From Apiotrichum sp. Y4204 (lineage: Eukaryota > Basidiomycota > Tremellomycetes > Trichosporonales > Trichosporonaceae): DNA of 64,000 bases. This document shows, in pieces, positions 37,608 through 48,260 of the stretch (the stretch's first letter is position 1; each line of letters opens with the position of its first letter). The notes beneath the pieces are model-generated. The model made no database searches. It saw only the letters and a program-made list of their open reading frames with translations, and was not told the origin of the DNA. The translations under genes were made by a program, and so were the position numbers. Location: positions 248,001-312,000 of the forward strand of contig JAMYHL010000002.1 of the NCBI GenBank assembly GCA_025531455.1, given 5' to 3'.

Positions 37608-38352
37608 GGCGATGATGAACAATGTATGTCGGTGAAGTGGCGGAGATGTAAGACGACTTGCAGTACGATCTGCAACAAAGCCAGTTTCCGCACCTTGGAG
37701 AACTTGTTGGTAAGAGCAAGAGGAACACCAGTTTGGTGTTGACGTGGAGAGTTATGTAAATTTGGCTCCCCGAGGCCCAGGTCCCAGGAAACATGTAACA
37801 TGTAACAGGCACGCACCGCACCTGACGCGCCCGAGGCGGAATATTATACACTCCGGTGCTCTGGGAGGTCCCATGTGCTGTTTCGCTCTTTCTCTTTTCT
37901 CTCCGCTGCTCGGAAAAGAGACAACTTGGGATACCACGCCCCCGAGGTGCAATTGCAGTGTTAGTAGTACCTCTCCGTTTTCGACTCAAAAGGGGCGCCA
38001 AGCAGCTATTCTACGACATATGTAGTCTCCGAAAGATGAAACAATTTCACAGGTGTGCAGCCGTGAATGTCTCAAGTGTCCAACGGTTCACCTTCACGCA
38101 CAAAACTGCCTGGAAGCGCACATCCAGTGCGCACTCAGTCACATATGTTAACTAATACCAAGGAAAAGTTCAACGCTTGTGACAACAGCTGTGAGAGACG
38201 CAAGCTGGCCAAGACAATCTCTTATCTGGTGCGCACTCTACTTACCATCCGTTGTCGTCCGAGTTGGGTTAGAAAGCTTATATAAATGGCCCAAAGCCGG
38301 GTTCTTGTTCTGTCAGTCTCGACAAGCACCTCCGGCAAGCTCAACTGTCATC
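37608..38352. promoter_or_regulatory. Divergent spacer of the accessory gene pair
   Basis: Must contain both promoters. Features seen: a tandem ACATGTAACATGTAAC near 37791-37807 and the TATA box of the rightward gene. No coding exon recognised. Confidence 0.5.
38279..38286 (+). promoter_or_regulatory. TATA box for the repeat-tailed nucleotidyltransferase
   Basis: TATATAAA, 67 bases before the chosen start codon at 38353. It overlaps an upstream in-frame ATG at 38286, which therefore probably lies outside the transcript. Confidence 0.65.
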
Positions 38353-39893
38353 ATGATAGTGCTCTCCTACATTTTCATCCTACTTTTGAGCTTTACCGCC
38401 TCGTGAGTCCTGGGCGGGGGTCTGCGCGAATCGCGTGCGACAAGACTGACAAATCCAGCGCCACCCCAATTCGACGCGGGACACAACACACCCAACGTAC
38501 CAACGAAGAGGAACTCTACGCTACCATGCGCGCGATTGCCGAAGTGTTTTCTCAACATAGCTACAAGTACGCGTTCCACGGTGGAGCATCCCTCATGCTA
38601 CTTGGTCAGAAGGGCAGGACCTCTGGCGATATCGACCTGAACGTCTTCCGAACGGGATCAACAAACGACGCCAAAAGGATCCTCTTCAGAAACAATCCGA
38701 GGTTTCGCAAATGGGAGACAGATGCTGCGGAACAGAAGGCTACGACTATAACAGAGAAGATGGGACCGGCGGCCCAGAAGAGAGTCAAAGCCAGGAAAAG
38801 GTCGGGTTGGGTCCCGCGCACGCTCTTCTATGATCTCTCCCCTGACTTTCCGGGGGCGGATCGAATGGAGATCGACGTTGGAAAGGCAAAATCCAACGAA
38901 CCTGACGATGTCCAACTCCATTCAAAAGAGGATATCCATGACGAAAATGGACTTCCTATAGCTCATCCTCGCTTTCAACTTAACCGCAAGTGCTACGTTC
39001 GCGCCCAAGGTTTGCGGAAAGGGAGGGAGGAAAAGGACGACGCCGATATTCGGTACTGTGTACAGTGGCTCAAGGATCATAATCAGGGCTACTCCCTCAC
39101 CGATGTCCCCCAGTGCAAAAACGACGCCACATACCTCCGAGCGGCAGGGCAACAGGCAACAACACATTGCGCTCGTGGCTTAACTGGTCCCGGCGGCAAA
39201 GGCGTCAGGGGCGGCAAAGGTGGAAAGGGAGGAGTCGAAACAGCAGGCGCGGCATGCCCGATGCCCCAGGACACCTGCAAGAGGAAGGACAAGAAGACCG
39301 GCAAGTGCTTGGACAAGCCGACCGCTTGTAAGAGGAAGGACAAGAAGACCGGCAAGTGCCTGGACAAGCCGACTGCGTGCAAGAGGAAGGACAAGAAGAC
39401 CGGCAAGTGCTTGGACAAGAAGCCCACGACAACCGCGTGCAAGAGGAAGAATCTGAAGACGGGCAAGTGCTTGGACAAGAAGCCCACGACAACCGCGTGC
39501 AAGAGGAAGAATCCGAAGACGGGCAAGTGCTTGGACAAGAAGCCCACGACAACCGCGTGCAAGAGGAAGAATCCGAAGACGGGCAAGTGCATGGACAAGA
39601 AGCCCACGACAACCGCGTGCAAGAGGAAGAATCCGAAGACGGGCAAGTGCATGGACAAGAAGCCGGCCGGCGCGACGACGAGGAAGTGCAAGAACGGCAA
39701 GGATCCGAAAACCGGAAAGTGCAAGACCGGTCGCAAGAAGCCTACCACCAAGAAACCCAACAAGCCCAAGAAGCCTACCGCCAAGAAGCCGAAGAAACCC
39801 AAGAGGCCCACCACCATGAAGCCCAAGAGGCCGACCACCGGAAACCGCAGCAGCAAGAAGAAGCCGATCAAGGTCCGCAAGGGGAAGAAGTAG
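38353..39893 (+). CDS. Signal-peptide nucleotidyltransferase-fold protein with Cys/Lys repeat tail
   Basis: Two exons (38353-38402, 38459-39893), 494 residues. The first exon encodes MIVLSYIFILLLSFTAS, a clear hydrophobic signal or anchor sequence. Residues about 33-250 look like a minimal or AbiEii-type nucleotidyltransferase: FHGGASLMLLG (Gly58-Gly59), then R-T-S-G-D-I-D-L with Asp74 and Asp76, and a third acidic strand RMEIDVG (Glu154, Asp156). These are the residues expected to bind metal and NTP. A Gly-rich linker (residues about 255-275) leads to seven near-identical units CKRK(D/N)xKTGKC(L/M)DK plus a degenerate eighth, then a Lys/Pro tail rich in KKPTT and KPKKP. The TATA box and short 56-nt intron support the spliced start. 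An unspliced start at 38286 would remove the signal. Substrate and role are unknown; export of an NTP-using enzyme would be unusual. Confidence 0.75.
39276..39686 (+). repeat. Coding tandem repeat, 51-nt then 60-nt units
   Basis: Units begin at each TGC/TGT codon: 39276 and 39327 (51 nt each), 39378, 39438, 39498, 39558 (60 nt each) and 39618 (extended); a degenerate unit starts at 39687. The 60-nt copies differ by only a few bases, which implies recent expansion or gene-conversion homogenisation. Each unit encodes two cysteines ten residues apart in a Lys-rich background. Confidence 0.95.
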
Positions 39894-40902
39894 CGCACCA
39901 CTGATTCTCCGTGACGGGCTGGGCGTGAGCTGCAACGCAAGGCGGATTCATGACACTCACCGCTGACCCTGGCTGACACTCCTCCTGTTGACGACACCTC
40001 ATAGACGTCATATGGCGACCGAAGGCTGGCCCTCACTTTGATAGTAACGGTTGACCACCATGCATAGATGCGTTCGAGCAGCTGAAGCAGTCGATGGCGG
40101 CCAAGCTGGCGTGCTTACTGTTGATGATGATGATGTGGAGCCGCAGCTCGAGGCGAGGAAAGTTGGAAAGAGAGATTTGAGCTGCTAAAGGATTGGCATC
40201 TCGGTACCCCTTGCGCCACATTCTGAATCACGGGCGGCAGCAGATCAGCGATCGATCAGTCATTTTAGCGCGGCCGATCTGCTGATCTGCTGATCAGTGA
40301 CGAGGGGTCAGTGCGCTGCCACATGTGACTCATTGAGGAGAATCAGAAAGATAGCTGTCGCGATATATCCTATAGCGATAACAGCTGCCCAGCGGCCAGC
40401 GGGTCATGGTACCCGTGACAGCTGTCATTCTTCTGGCCTGTGAGCGTGTCCAGTCTGCTGAAAGCCTTGACCCAAGGGTGGTCGCGAGGTTGCGAAGTGA
40501 TGTTGGGCCGGGCAGATACGTCTACACTTCTGGAAGGCGCCGTGAAACGTGCACAACCGCGTCCGAAACACAATCCACTCCATGAAACACTCACTTCCCA
40601 TGACCCAGATCGGTGACTACACCTCCATGAGACGGGATGTCGCCTGGCGTGACATGTACCATTCCATAGGCGGCACACGGGAACGACCGCAATCAGTCTC
40701 TACACCTCCGCCCTCCGTGCAGATATGCATGCTACAGCCCTGGCGGCCTTTTACGCCTACAATCGGACCCAGTGCAATTGAACGCTGACCCGGCGACGAC
40801 TGGATTCTTTCTAGGGATGTTGCTCGATTTCCCCGTCATCGACAGCGACATGGTCTAACAGATGCCGCGTCTCACCGGAATGGGTCCTCTCCCTCGGGTT
40901 GC
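39894..40902. other. Convergent intergenic region, 1 kb
   Basis: No gene recognised. Around 40230-40300 there is a GATC-rich quasi-palindromic stretch (GATCAGCGATCGATCAG, then GATCTGCTGATCTGCTGATCAG-type units). Confidence 0.45.
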
Positions 40903-41974
40903 TTAGTGCGCAGACTCCTTGACCTTGTAGCCGACAAGGTTGCGACGGCCGATCATCTCGCCGATCTTGTAGATGCCGTACGCCTCAACACCCTGGGTGT
41001 CAGTTCAAGCGATAATGGGGAGAATCGAGGGTATCAGTCAGAAAGTGGGATTGGGTTTGGTCTTTTGAGATGGGGAACGGATTCGTCGCTTGCGCGAACA
41101 GCTGGAGGCGGGCCCCTGCGAGATGAGATAAATCGTCCAGCTCCGTAGCGCAAAACAGGCCCAGTTGTAAGGTTGGTGTGACCGTAGGGAGACCGCTATT
41201 CCCCAACATCGTAATGTCCACCTTGTTCTCGAGTGATACCCTCTCCATTCATGCTGTCCGGTGCACTCACAGCAACCGCGATCTTGGCCCACTCGCCCGA
41301 GGAGAAGGCCTGGCGCCACCAGGCGCCGGAAGTAGCGCGGGCCCAGATGGTAGCGTAGGCGTTGGCCCACTGCGAGAGCTGGGTGGGGGGAGCGAGCTTC
41401 TCGGCCTTGTAGACCTGACGGCACAGCGAGGTGAAGACGTTGAAGTTGTAGGTCAGGGGTGCGCGGTAGGCTGTGGGTCAGTGAGTGTCAAGGAGACAGA
41501 TGCGGGAAGCAGCGGGCGAGATGCGAGCTGCGCGAGGTGTGACGAAGGTGATCTGGTAATGATGTGATGGCCGAGGTGCTGTGTCGTTACAGTCACAGTG
41601 GCAGCGCGCAGCGTCCAGCGTGCGATAAAGATGCAGCGCCTCACACACAACTAAGGGTGCGGTGTCGGCCTCCGTCTCCGTCTCAGACTCAGCGCGTGCC
41701 GGTTCCAAACATGCCAATGATCACAACAATCACCCGAACAGCTCGGCAATTCGCACCGTCCCGCGTTGCCCACCTACTCACCGCCGAGAAGGGAGCCGAC
41801 ACGGTCACCGACGGGGCCAGCAACGCGCTTGACGGCCTGGGCGCCCTGGTTGTAGATGGCCGAGGCCTGGTCGACGGCCTGCTTGACCTGGGGGTTCTCG
41901 ATGGGGCTCGAGGCCTTGGACGAGTTGGCGCGGCGGCCGAGGGCGCGGACGGAGCGGGCGATCTGGGGGCGCAT
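40903..41974 (-). CDS. ATP20: Mitochondrial F1Fo ATP synthase subunit g
   Basis: Three exons (41974-41782, 41470-41271, 40992-40903), 160 residues. Subunit g is a membrane subunit that supports ATP synthase dimers and cristae shape. The start MRPQIARSVRALGRRANSS is presequence-like. The conserved core reads YNFNVFTSLCRQVYKAEKL, then WRQAFSSGEWAKIAV, and a C-terminal membrane helix with GVEAYGIYKIGEMIGRRNLVGY, the family hallmark with its GxxxG-like face. Introns are 311 and 278 nt, long for this genome, and phase-consistent; no hidden exon is needed. Confidence 0.88.
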
Positions 41975-42893
41975 TTTGGTGGGGCGGAGGGGAGAGGGAA
42001 GGGAAGGGAGAGGAGGGGAAAGAAAGAAGGTCGGGTTGGTAAAGCAGAACGGACTGGAGGGAGAGGTGGAGGACGGCGTTGAGAGTGCCCAGGACGGGTA
42101 CGAGGACGGCGTGCGCGACCTCCCGACTGCCGAGCAACCCTTCCCCAGAAGCCCAGGTGCCCAGCCAGCAACCAAGAGCCCAGCTCGCACCAGCCCAAAG
42201 CTTGCTTGTTGCTCTGCACACCAGCAGCTGCAGCCAACGGAGAGACGGCAGATTGCGAAACGCTCGGAACACCTCGGCGGAGAGGCGGCCCTACCTCTCG
42301 GCAATTGAGAGACTCCACGTTTTGTGGCACTCCTGGCTATCTTGCTCACTGCACCCCCCACGTTCCACTCTTCGACTCGGCGCCAGGCGAAAACGCCACG
42401 CGTCCTCCAGCGGAGATCGATCATCGTCCGAGATCCGAGAACGATGCTGTCTCGGTGGCCGGCGTAGTCCAAGTGGCTGGCCTGGCTTGTTCTGCATAAC
42501 CAATTTTTTTTCCTTCCTATGGTGGGCTGAGGAGATCAAGGCCGACGGAGCCAGACATGGAGATAATGGAGATGTGCAGGTGCACGGCGTGCGGCGCAGG
42601 GACGATGAGTGCCATGGTGCCACAGCCACAGCCCGTTGTGGCCCGCGTGGGGCCACGTCCCACTTGGCCACTTGGCCACCTGAGTGCCACCACTACAGTG
42701 TCCCTCGCACACGTATTCAGGTTACTAGGGGCCATTATTTCGATTGTCCGCGTCGTATCGTGCTCTCCCTCCTTCCATCTCATTCCACCCCCACACCTCT
42801 TCATTCAGGTCTCTTCTCCCAACTCCCTCTTATTCTTCTTTCCCATCGTACTCTCTCCCTTGCACACTCGTTCGCAACACTCCCTCGGCCGCC
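41975..42893. promoter_or_regulatory. Divergent region between ATP20 and PHO88
   Basis: Both starts face outward. CT-rich leader sequence precedes PHO88 from about 42760. Nothing coding recognised. Confidence 0.5.
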
Positions 42894-44171
42894 ATGAACC
42901 CCGCCTTCACCAACCTCGCCGTCTCCATCGGCGCGATGCAGAGTGAGTGTCACTGCCAACAGGGATATACGATACCAGTCCCTGTCGAGGACATGTCTCG
43001 CGACACGCACGCGCACCTTGTCAACATTGCAGAACATTGCATGTCTACGGGCTGGACTTGCTAAGTCTATGGATGTCGGCGTGTTGGAGGGACACCGCTG
43101 GCGGGCGGGCACCATGCGTCGGAATGATCATGCCACCTCCAACACCTCGCTGAGAGCATGTCGTGCGAGCCTTTGCGGACTCCCCTTGCCTCATTCACAT
43201 CCTCACATCCTTACGGGCTTACTTCTCCTTTCTTGACATCCCCTAACCTCACAGTCGCTCGCCGTCTTCCCACCGAGGACCCCCAGGTCGTCCAGTACCT
43301 CCGCTTGGGCTACATTGGTTCGCAGGTCCTCTCGCTCCTGATCTACTACTACATCACCAACAAGGTGCGTTTGCGCAGGTCGGGAGGGGTCGGTGGGGAT
43401 CAGGCGTGGTCGTGTGACGGGTGGACGCGAGCAGTCGTGGGCGGACAGGCTGTTTGCTGAGATGTCTGTCGAAAGCAGCTTGCTTTTGGAAGCAGTCGTG
43501 CTACGAAACAGTTGTGAGACGCCGTCGCCAGTTACGACTGCGCCGTCTGCACACGAGACTCCAACCTTTGGATCATTCTTTCTGATACAGTATGCTGACA
43601 GCCAGATCCGTGCTAAGAACGACCTCACCGTCGTCAAGTACGTTCAGCCCAAGTCGCCCATGGTGAGTGCTGTCCAGGTATCACTGGCAGATACCTGCTC
43701 GTGTGACTGCAACTAACCTCAGAACCCCGACGCCAAGGACGAGCTCGTCACCACGACTGTCCGTGACTACGACCTTGCCGAGGTCGGCAAGGCCATGAAG
43801 GGTGTCTTCACCGGTCTTGCCTTTATGGCCTTCCTCCACCTCTACATGGGCTACATCCCTCCTGTGAGTAGACGAGTGGGGATGAGGAGTGTGCCATGAT
43901 CTGTTATACCAGGCCTCCCTCGGTCTTGTCACTCTACAGCCGCTGACCGCAGCTCTTCGTCCAGGCGATCACGACGCTCAAGGGCGTCCTCGAGTCGAAC
44001 GAGGCCAAGCTCCACATCTGGAACTCCAAGCCCGAGGGCGAGCTCGCCCGCCCCTTCAAGGCTGCCCCTGGACTCCTCGAGCAGCTCACCGGCGCCGGCG
44101 GTGGTCCCCAGACCGACGCCGCCTCGATCAAGGCCGCCGAGCAGCCTGCCGCCGCCAAGAAGAGCCAGTAA
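42894..44171 (+). CDS. PHO88: Pho88/Snd3 ER membrane protein
   Basis: Five exons (42894-42942, 43255-43364, 43606-43662, 43723-43863, 43953-44171), 191 residues. Support: start MNPAFTNLAVSIGAMQIARRLP, the hydrophobic segment LRLGYIGSQVLSLLIYYYI, KNDLTVVKYVQPKSPM, TTTVRDYDLAEVGKAMKGV, and the LHIWNSKPEGELARPF motif, all as in yeast Pho88. The protein was first linked to phosphate uptake and is now known as Snd3, part of the SRP-independent route that inserts membrane proteins into the ER. The first and second introns are long (312 and 241 nt). The C-terminus is an Ala/Gln-rich tail ending KKSQ. Confidence 0.92.
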
Positions 44172-44773
44172 TTTGTTGTGTATCTCTCGGATGTCTGTCT
44201 CTTGGCGATTCGCGGCGTAGTGAGGGATCGGATGGGCGAGCGCGGATGGGAGTGCGAGTGCGAGTGCGTCGGTGGCTGGCCAATCTGCAGTTAGAGCGGA
44301 ATGGCCGCACCGTCTAGAGTGCTGGAGCGGGCGCGCGCACCGTCCCCCGGCAGGCGGTGGCCCTTAATGTATGCATGGCATCCTGCTAGCCGCCGTTTGC
44401 TGACGATGTGCACTGACATTCCTGGACTTGGCGCCAAATAGAGGGGACCCGGAGGATGGGACGTTCTGGTTTCAGCATTGAAAGCGGTCAGTCACGACTG
44501 TCGCGAACGTGAAGGATCACAGGCGGAGGAACTGTCGGAATTCGGCGGAGAGCAGTCCAAGGGGTCAAACGTGGAGAAGGAGTAAAGAGTCAAGGCTGGA
44601 TCCACTGGGCTGTTGTCCTGACCAGATCAACCATCGCTGCTCCATGTTCCAACTAGCCGCAAGGCGCCCAAGGCAAGCTCGTCGACCGCGATCGACGGCC
44701 CCAAGATACAAGAAACCCCTGCCGATCAACAAGCGAGCACCGGCGATCCCCCGCTCTCGACCTCTGAACATTC

Positions 44774-44801
44774 CGAGCTTCGAGCTTCGAGCTTCGAGCT
44801 T
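44774..44801. repeat. Four tandem CGAGCTT heptamers
   Basis: Four perfect 7-bp units, then a diverged fifth (TGAGCTG). Confidence 0.95.
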
Positions 44802-46295
44802 TGAGCTGTGATCCGCCAGTCTCCAGGATCCAAGCGCAGTCAGGCGGAACGGAATTGCGCCTCGCGATCGGGGCCTTCTTAGCTTCAGAGAGGAATCGAA
44901 AGCATGAACCCATGGGCCCCGGATGATGATGAAGACACAGCCAGTAGATCAGAGAGAGAGAGAGGGAGCTCGGACCATGCGCCGAGCAGATGCGCAGATT
45001 GCGCGCCACACTCCGTGCCGGGTGTATGCGACGATCGCATTAATCCGGCGCCGTCATTGGCGTCGTCGGGGATCGAGAACGAGTACCGTGGTACTGTTAT
45101 ACTGTGGTCGAGATCCGTATATATACACCCAGGAAGCCAGAGAGAAAAGCTATAAACCTCAACGTCGCCTGCGCGCCTGCACTCTTGGACCCATGACCCA
45201 ACTGCGCGCTGTAATATCTGATTCTCTGATTGACAGATACACACGCAGAAACGCCACCGCAGCCGGTCCGGCGGCAAGCAACCACACTCCTCGATCTGTA
45301 ATCGGACACGTCGGCCGCCACCCGTCGCTTACATCGGCTGGAGCCCGACCACTCTCCGACCGGGGTTCCGTATCACGCATCGCGCATCGCCCCCCACCAT
45401 GGAGCTCGGAGCTTGGAGCTTGCTTGGGACGAGCTGCGAGCAGCGATGTGTAAGATGGCTGCGTCGTCGTGCTCGATATAGAACGGGGGCAGCGGCGATA
45501 TCTATTTTATCGTTCTCTCATCGTCACTGGATTCATGGTTTTTGTCGGTGGCAACATGGCCAACGAAACGGACGATCTCACCAGTTTATAAGGTATATGG
45601 TCTCGCGAGCTGTGAACGACCCCCCTCCCCTCCCACTCGGCCTGACCCTCCTTCTTCGCCCTCTGCCCCTCGGCGTACTACGAGCACGGGCCCAACGGCC
45701 GACTTGGCCCATTACCCATCTTCCAACACACGATCGCATCCTCGAGCTCATCCACGGCGCTTCAGCCACACACTTGACCATTCCCCCGTGTTGAATTGGG
45801 TGGGGGATGAGAGGGGGGGCGACGAGCAGAGGAACTTTTGTGAGCGACTGAAGCTTTGACAGTGGACGCAGCCACACGAAGCCACACGCCATGTTCTTGG
45901 CCAGTGTGGGACCGGGCCAAGAGCCTGCGTGCGTGCTCCCGTGACCTTTGTGCCTTTGCATGAGAGAACGCAGCGCGGCAATGATTGCCGGACTGCTGGG
46001 TGGACGGGAATTGGTGGGGGTAGGAGTCTGGTGCGAAGAGTGAGAGGAGGACTTGGGCCCTCCTGTTCTTGTCTGCATGATTGCCCGTCTGTTTCTTGAC
46101 CATCTTGCACTAGCGATTAGATCTCTGTCACGCCATATGGCACGAAGTCCGCGATACTGAGGCCAGAGGCACGATGGCCCGCACTGCCCCGCGCTACCCC
46201 GCACAGCGCTGCACATGGCCCCGCACAACAGTACAATTGTGATCGTGATATCGTGATATCATGACAAACGTGGTCGACTCCCGATCTGGCATCAC

Positions 46296-46343
46296 ACCTT
46301 CCTCACGCCCCACCTTCCTCACGCCCCACCTTCCTCACGCCCC
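46296..46343. repeat. Three perfect 16-bp tandem repeats
   Basis: Unit ACCTTCCTCACGCCCC, three exact copies back to back. Confidence 0.95.
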
Positions 46344-46686
46344 GCCCCCGGCCCCAACCACACCACATCCTCGCCCACTCAGACATTCAACGGTGCATTT
46401 CAGTACGGGCTACCATGTAGCCCTCAACTACACGCAACAAAATACAATGGACTAGACGTCAAGAGGGGCTAACAACGCACGATCATTCTTCACTCTTCAA
46501 TCGTTTTGGTACAGTTTCGGTCTGGTGAGTAGGGAACGGGATGGAGTGTGAGGGTTGGGAAGAGGGGAATGGTGATGCGTGACGCAAGTGAGTCGGTGCG
46601 TCGTGTATGGTGTGGTGGTGTAGGGAGAGGTCAAAGACAGGAAGGCAGACCTAGCCTGGTGGCGTAGCGAACAGTGGGCGAGCACT

Positions 46687-48260
46687 TTACTTTTTGTGTC
46701 GGCTAAGGATCTCCACACCAGCCGCAGAGCAGGTGAAGCGGCTGGCATCAAAGTCCTCGTCTTCGTCGTCATCATCGTTCTCAAAGTCGCCGTCGTCTTC
46801 CTCGTCGTCATCGTCCATACCGTCATGCTCCATGGGGTCGTGGCGGCGGCTGCCAGTAGGAATCGAGATGGCGTGGACGACGTGGTCGTTCTCACCGGCT
46901 GGCGTAGGCTGGGGGTGGCGCGGCATGGGGGACTCGGTCTTTGACGGCGGAGTGACTTCGATGCTCGGGGCGAAGAGTTCGGCAGGTGGCTCGTGGGGTG
47001 TGAGGGGACCTGTGCGGGCGGCGCCCGACGAGGATGAAGTGGACGATGTTAAGCTGGCAGGACGGGAAGAGGTGCGGGCTTGGTAGTCGCCGTTCCCGGC
47101 CGTGGGGTTCTCCGCCTCCTCGCGTTCACGGGCCTCGCGCTCCTCACGCTCGCGGCGCTCTCGCTCCTCACGGCGCTTGCGGACCCAGGCCATGCCACCT
47201 CCGTCGTCGTCGTCCACTCCACGACCCAGGGATGATCCGAGACGGGCGCTCTCCTTGTTGTTGCCCCATTCTACAAAGTCGGGCTCCATCTGGCGGCGGC
47301 GCATCTCCTCGGCGGCAGCAGCCTCAGAGGCACGACGCGCACCGTAGACACGGCCGTTGAGCATGCGGACCTTGGGGTTGTTCGACGTAGCATCACCAGA
47401 GCCAGCACGGCGGTGAGCAGCTGCGGTGGACGGTCCAGCGATGGGTCCGCGTCCGCCCATGAAAATGGTCGCGCCAAGGGCCCCTGGCGAGGTGCCAAGA
47501 AGGCCGCCGCTTGACTTTTTGTTGGTCGAGTCGCCGCCGCCAGTGATCTTGAATGGCGATCTGTCAGAGTCAGCTGCATTCCAGATTGCCAAGAAATGAA
47601 AGCAATGATAGAAGAGATCCAAGGGTGCGGCAGGGCACGATCGTGAGCGCGATCGCGGAATTGCCGGTTCCGTTCCAATAAGACTCACGTCGGGATGCTT
47701 GAGATCTTCTTGAGCGGAGCTCCCACTTCGTCCTCCTTCTTGCTCTTCTTGGAAGAGTTCATGCCCAGCAAAGAGCCCATGGAGCCCATGTGCATCTTCG
47801 AGCTCATAGAGCCCATGCCCATGGTCGAGACCCATGAGCGACGGCGGCCGTGACTGTCGTAACCGCCGCCCGAGCCTTCGCTTTCGGCGTCGTCGTCGTC
47901 GACAGCGTGCTCATTATCCGAGTCCATGTGCTGCAGCTCCAGGGAGTACTGGCGCTCGCCATTGGGGCCCTCACCCGCGAGCAAGCCGAGATTTCGTCCT
48001 GTAGAGAGCGATCGCGGCCTTTGAGGTTCGGGCAGTGGGGCAAATCGGATGCGCGGGGAGGACCCGAGACCGCCGGAGAAGCTGTCGTCGGTGGGCGACA
48101 CCTCGGCTGGGCCAGAGGGCACGATCTGGATGGCGGGGGGACGGCCACGCTGGCCGTAGCCGCCGCCGGGAGGGGCAAGCGGTGGCGAGTCGCCGTTCAT
48201 GAGGATACCACCGTGGCCGGGGCCATTGGTGAGGATGGGGCGGGGCATGGTAAACGCCAT
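46687..48260 (-). CDS. Ser/Gly-rich and acidic protein, function unknown
   Basis: Two exons (48260-47689, 47560-46687), 481 residues. Start chosen at CACCATGGC (MAFTMPRPILTNG). No domain recognised. Order of features: a Gly/Pro-rich N-terminus (GPGHGGILMNGDSPP), an acidic Ser patch, a Met/Ser/Gly segment with repeated GSM (GMGSMSSKMHMGSMG), a Lys-rich patch KKSKKED, a segment GATIFMGGRGP, then KVRMLNGRVYGARRASEAA. This leads into a charged helix rich in Arg-Glu (MAWVRKRREERERRERE) and an Asp/Glu-rich C-terminus ending SRHKK. PRPIL-type openings with Ser-rich bodies occur in conserved fungal proteins of unknown role. The intron is 128 nt and phase-consistent. Confidence 0.75.

Larger units (their letters stand above)
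44172..46686. other. Gene-poor intergenic region, 2.5 kb
   Basis: No supported gene on either strand. It contains two short tandem repeats (annotated), a TATA-like GTATATATACACC near 45116, and GTGATATCGTGATATC near 46246-46260. Confidence 0.5.

Noticed and set aside
37607..37622. Longer start for the 371-residue protein (TTG at 37622)
   Set aside because: A non-ATG start is not expected here and the ATG at 37607 has good context (GCCATGGAC).
39276..39746. CRISPR-like periodic repeats
   Set aside because: Units are contiguous, with no unique spacers, and code in frame for a protein tail in a eukaryotic genome.
39089..40036. 315-codon minus-strand frame with repeating hydrophobic FFLLHAVVVGF units
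   Set aside because: It is the antisense reading of the Cys/Lys coding repeats; the periodic hydrophobicity follows from the repeat and not from a membrane protein gene.
45578..46228. 216-codon minus-strand frame in the 44-46.7 kb gap
   Set aside because: No motif, no leader-like sequence, no splice-extended exons, and it crosses simple-sequence DNA.
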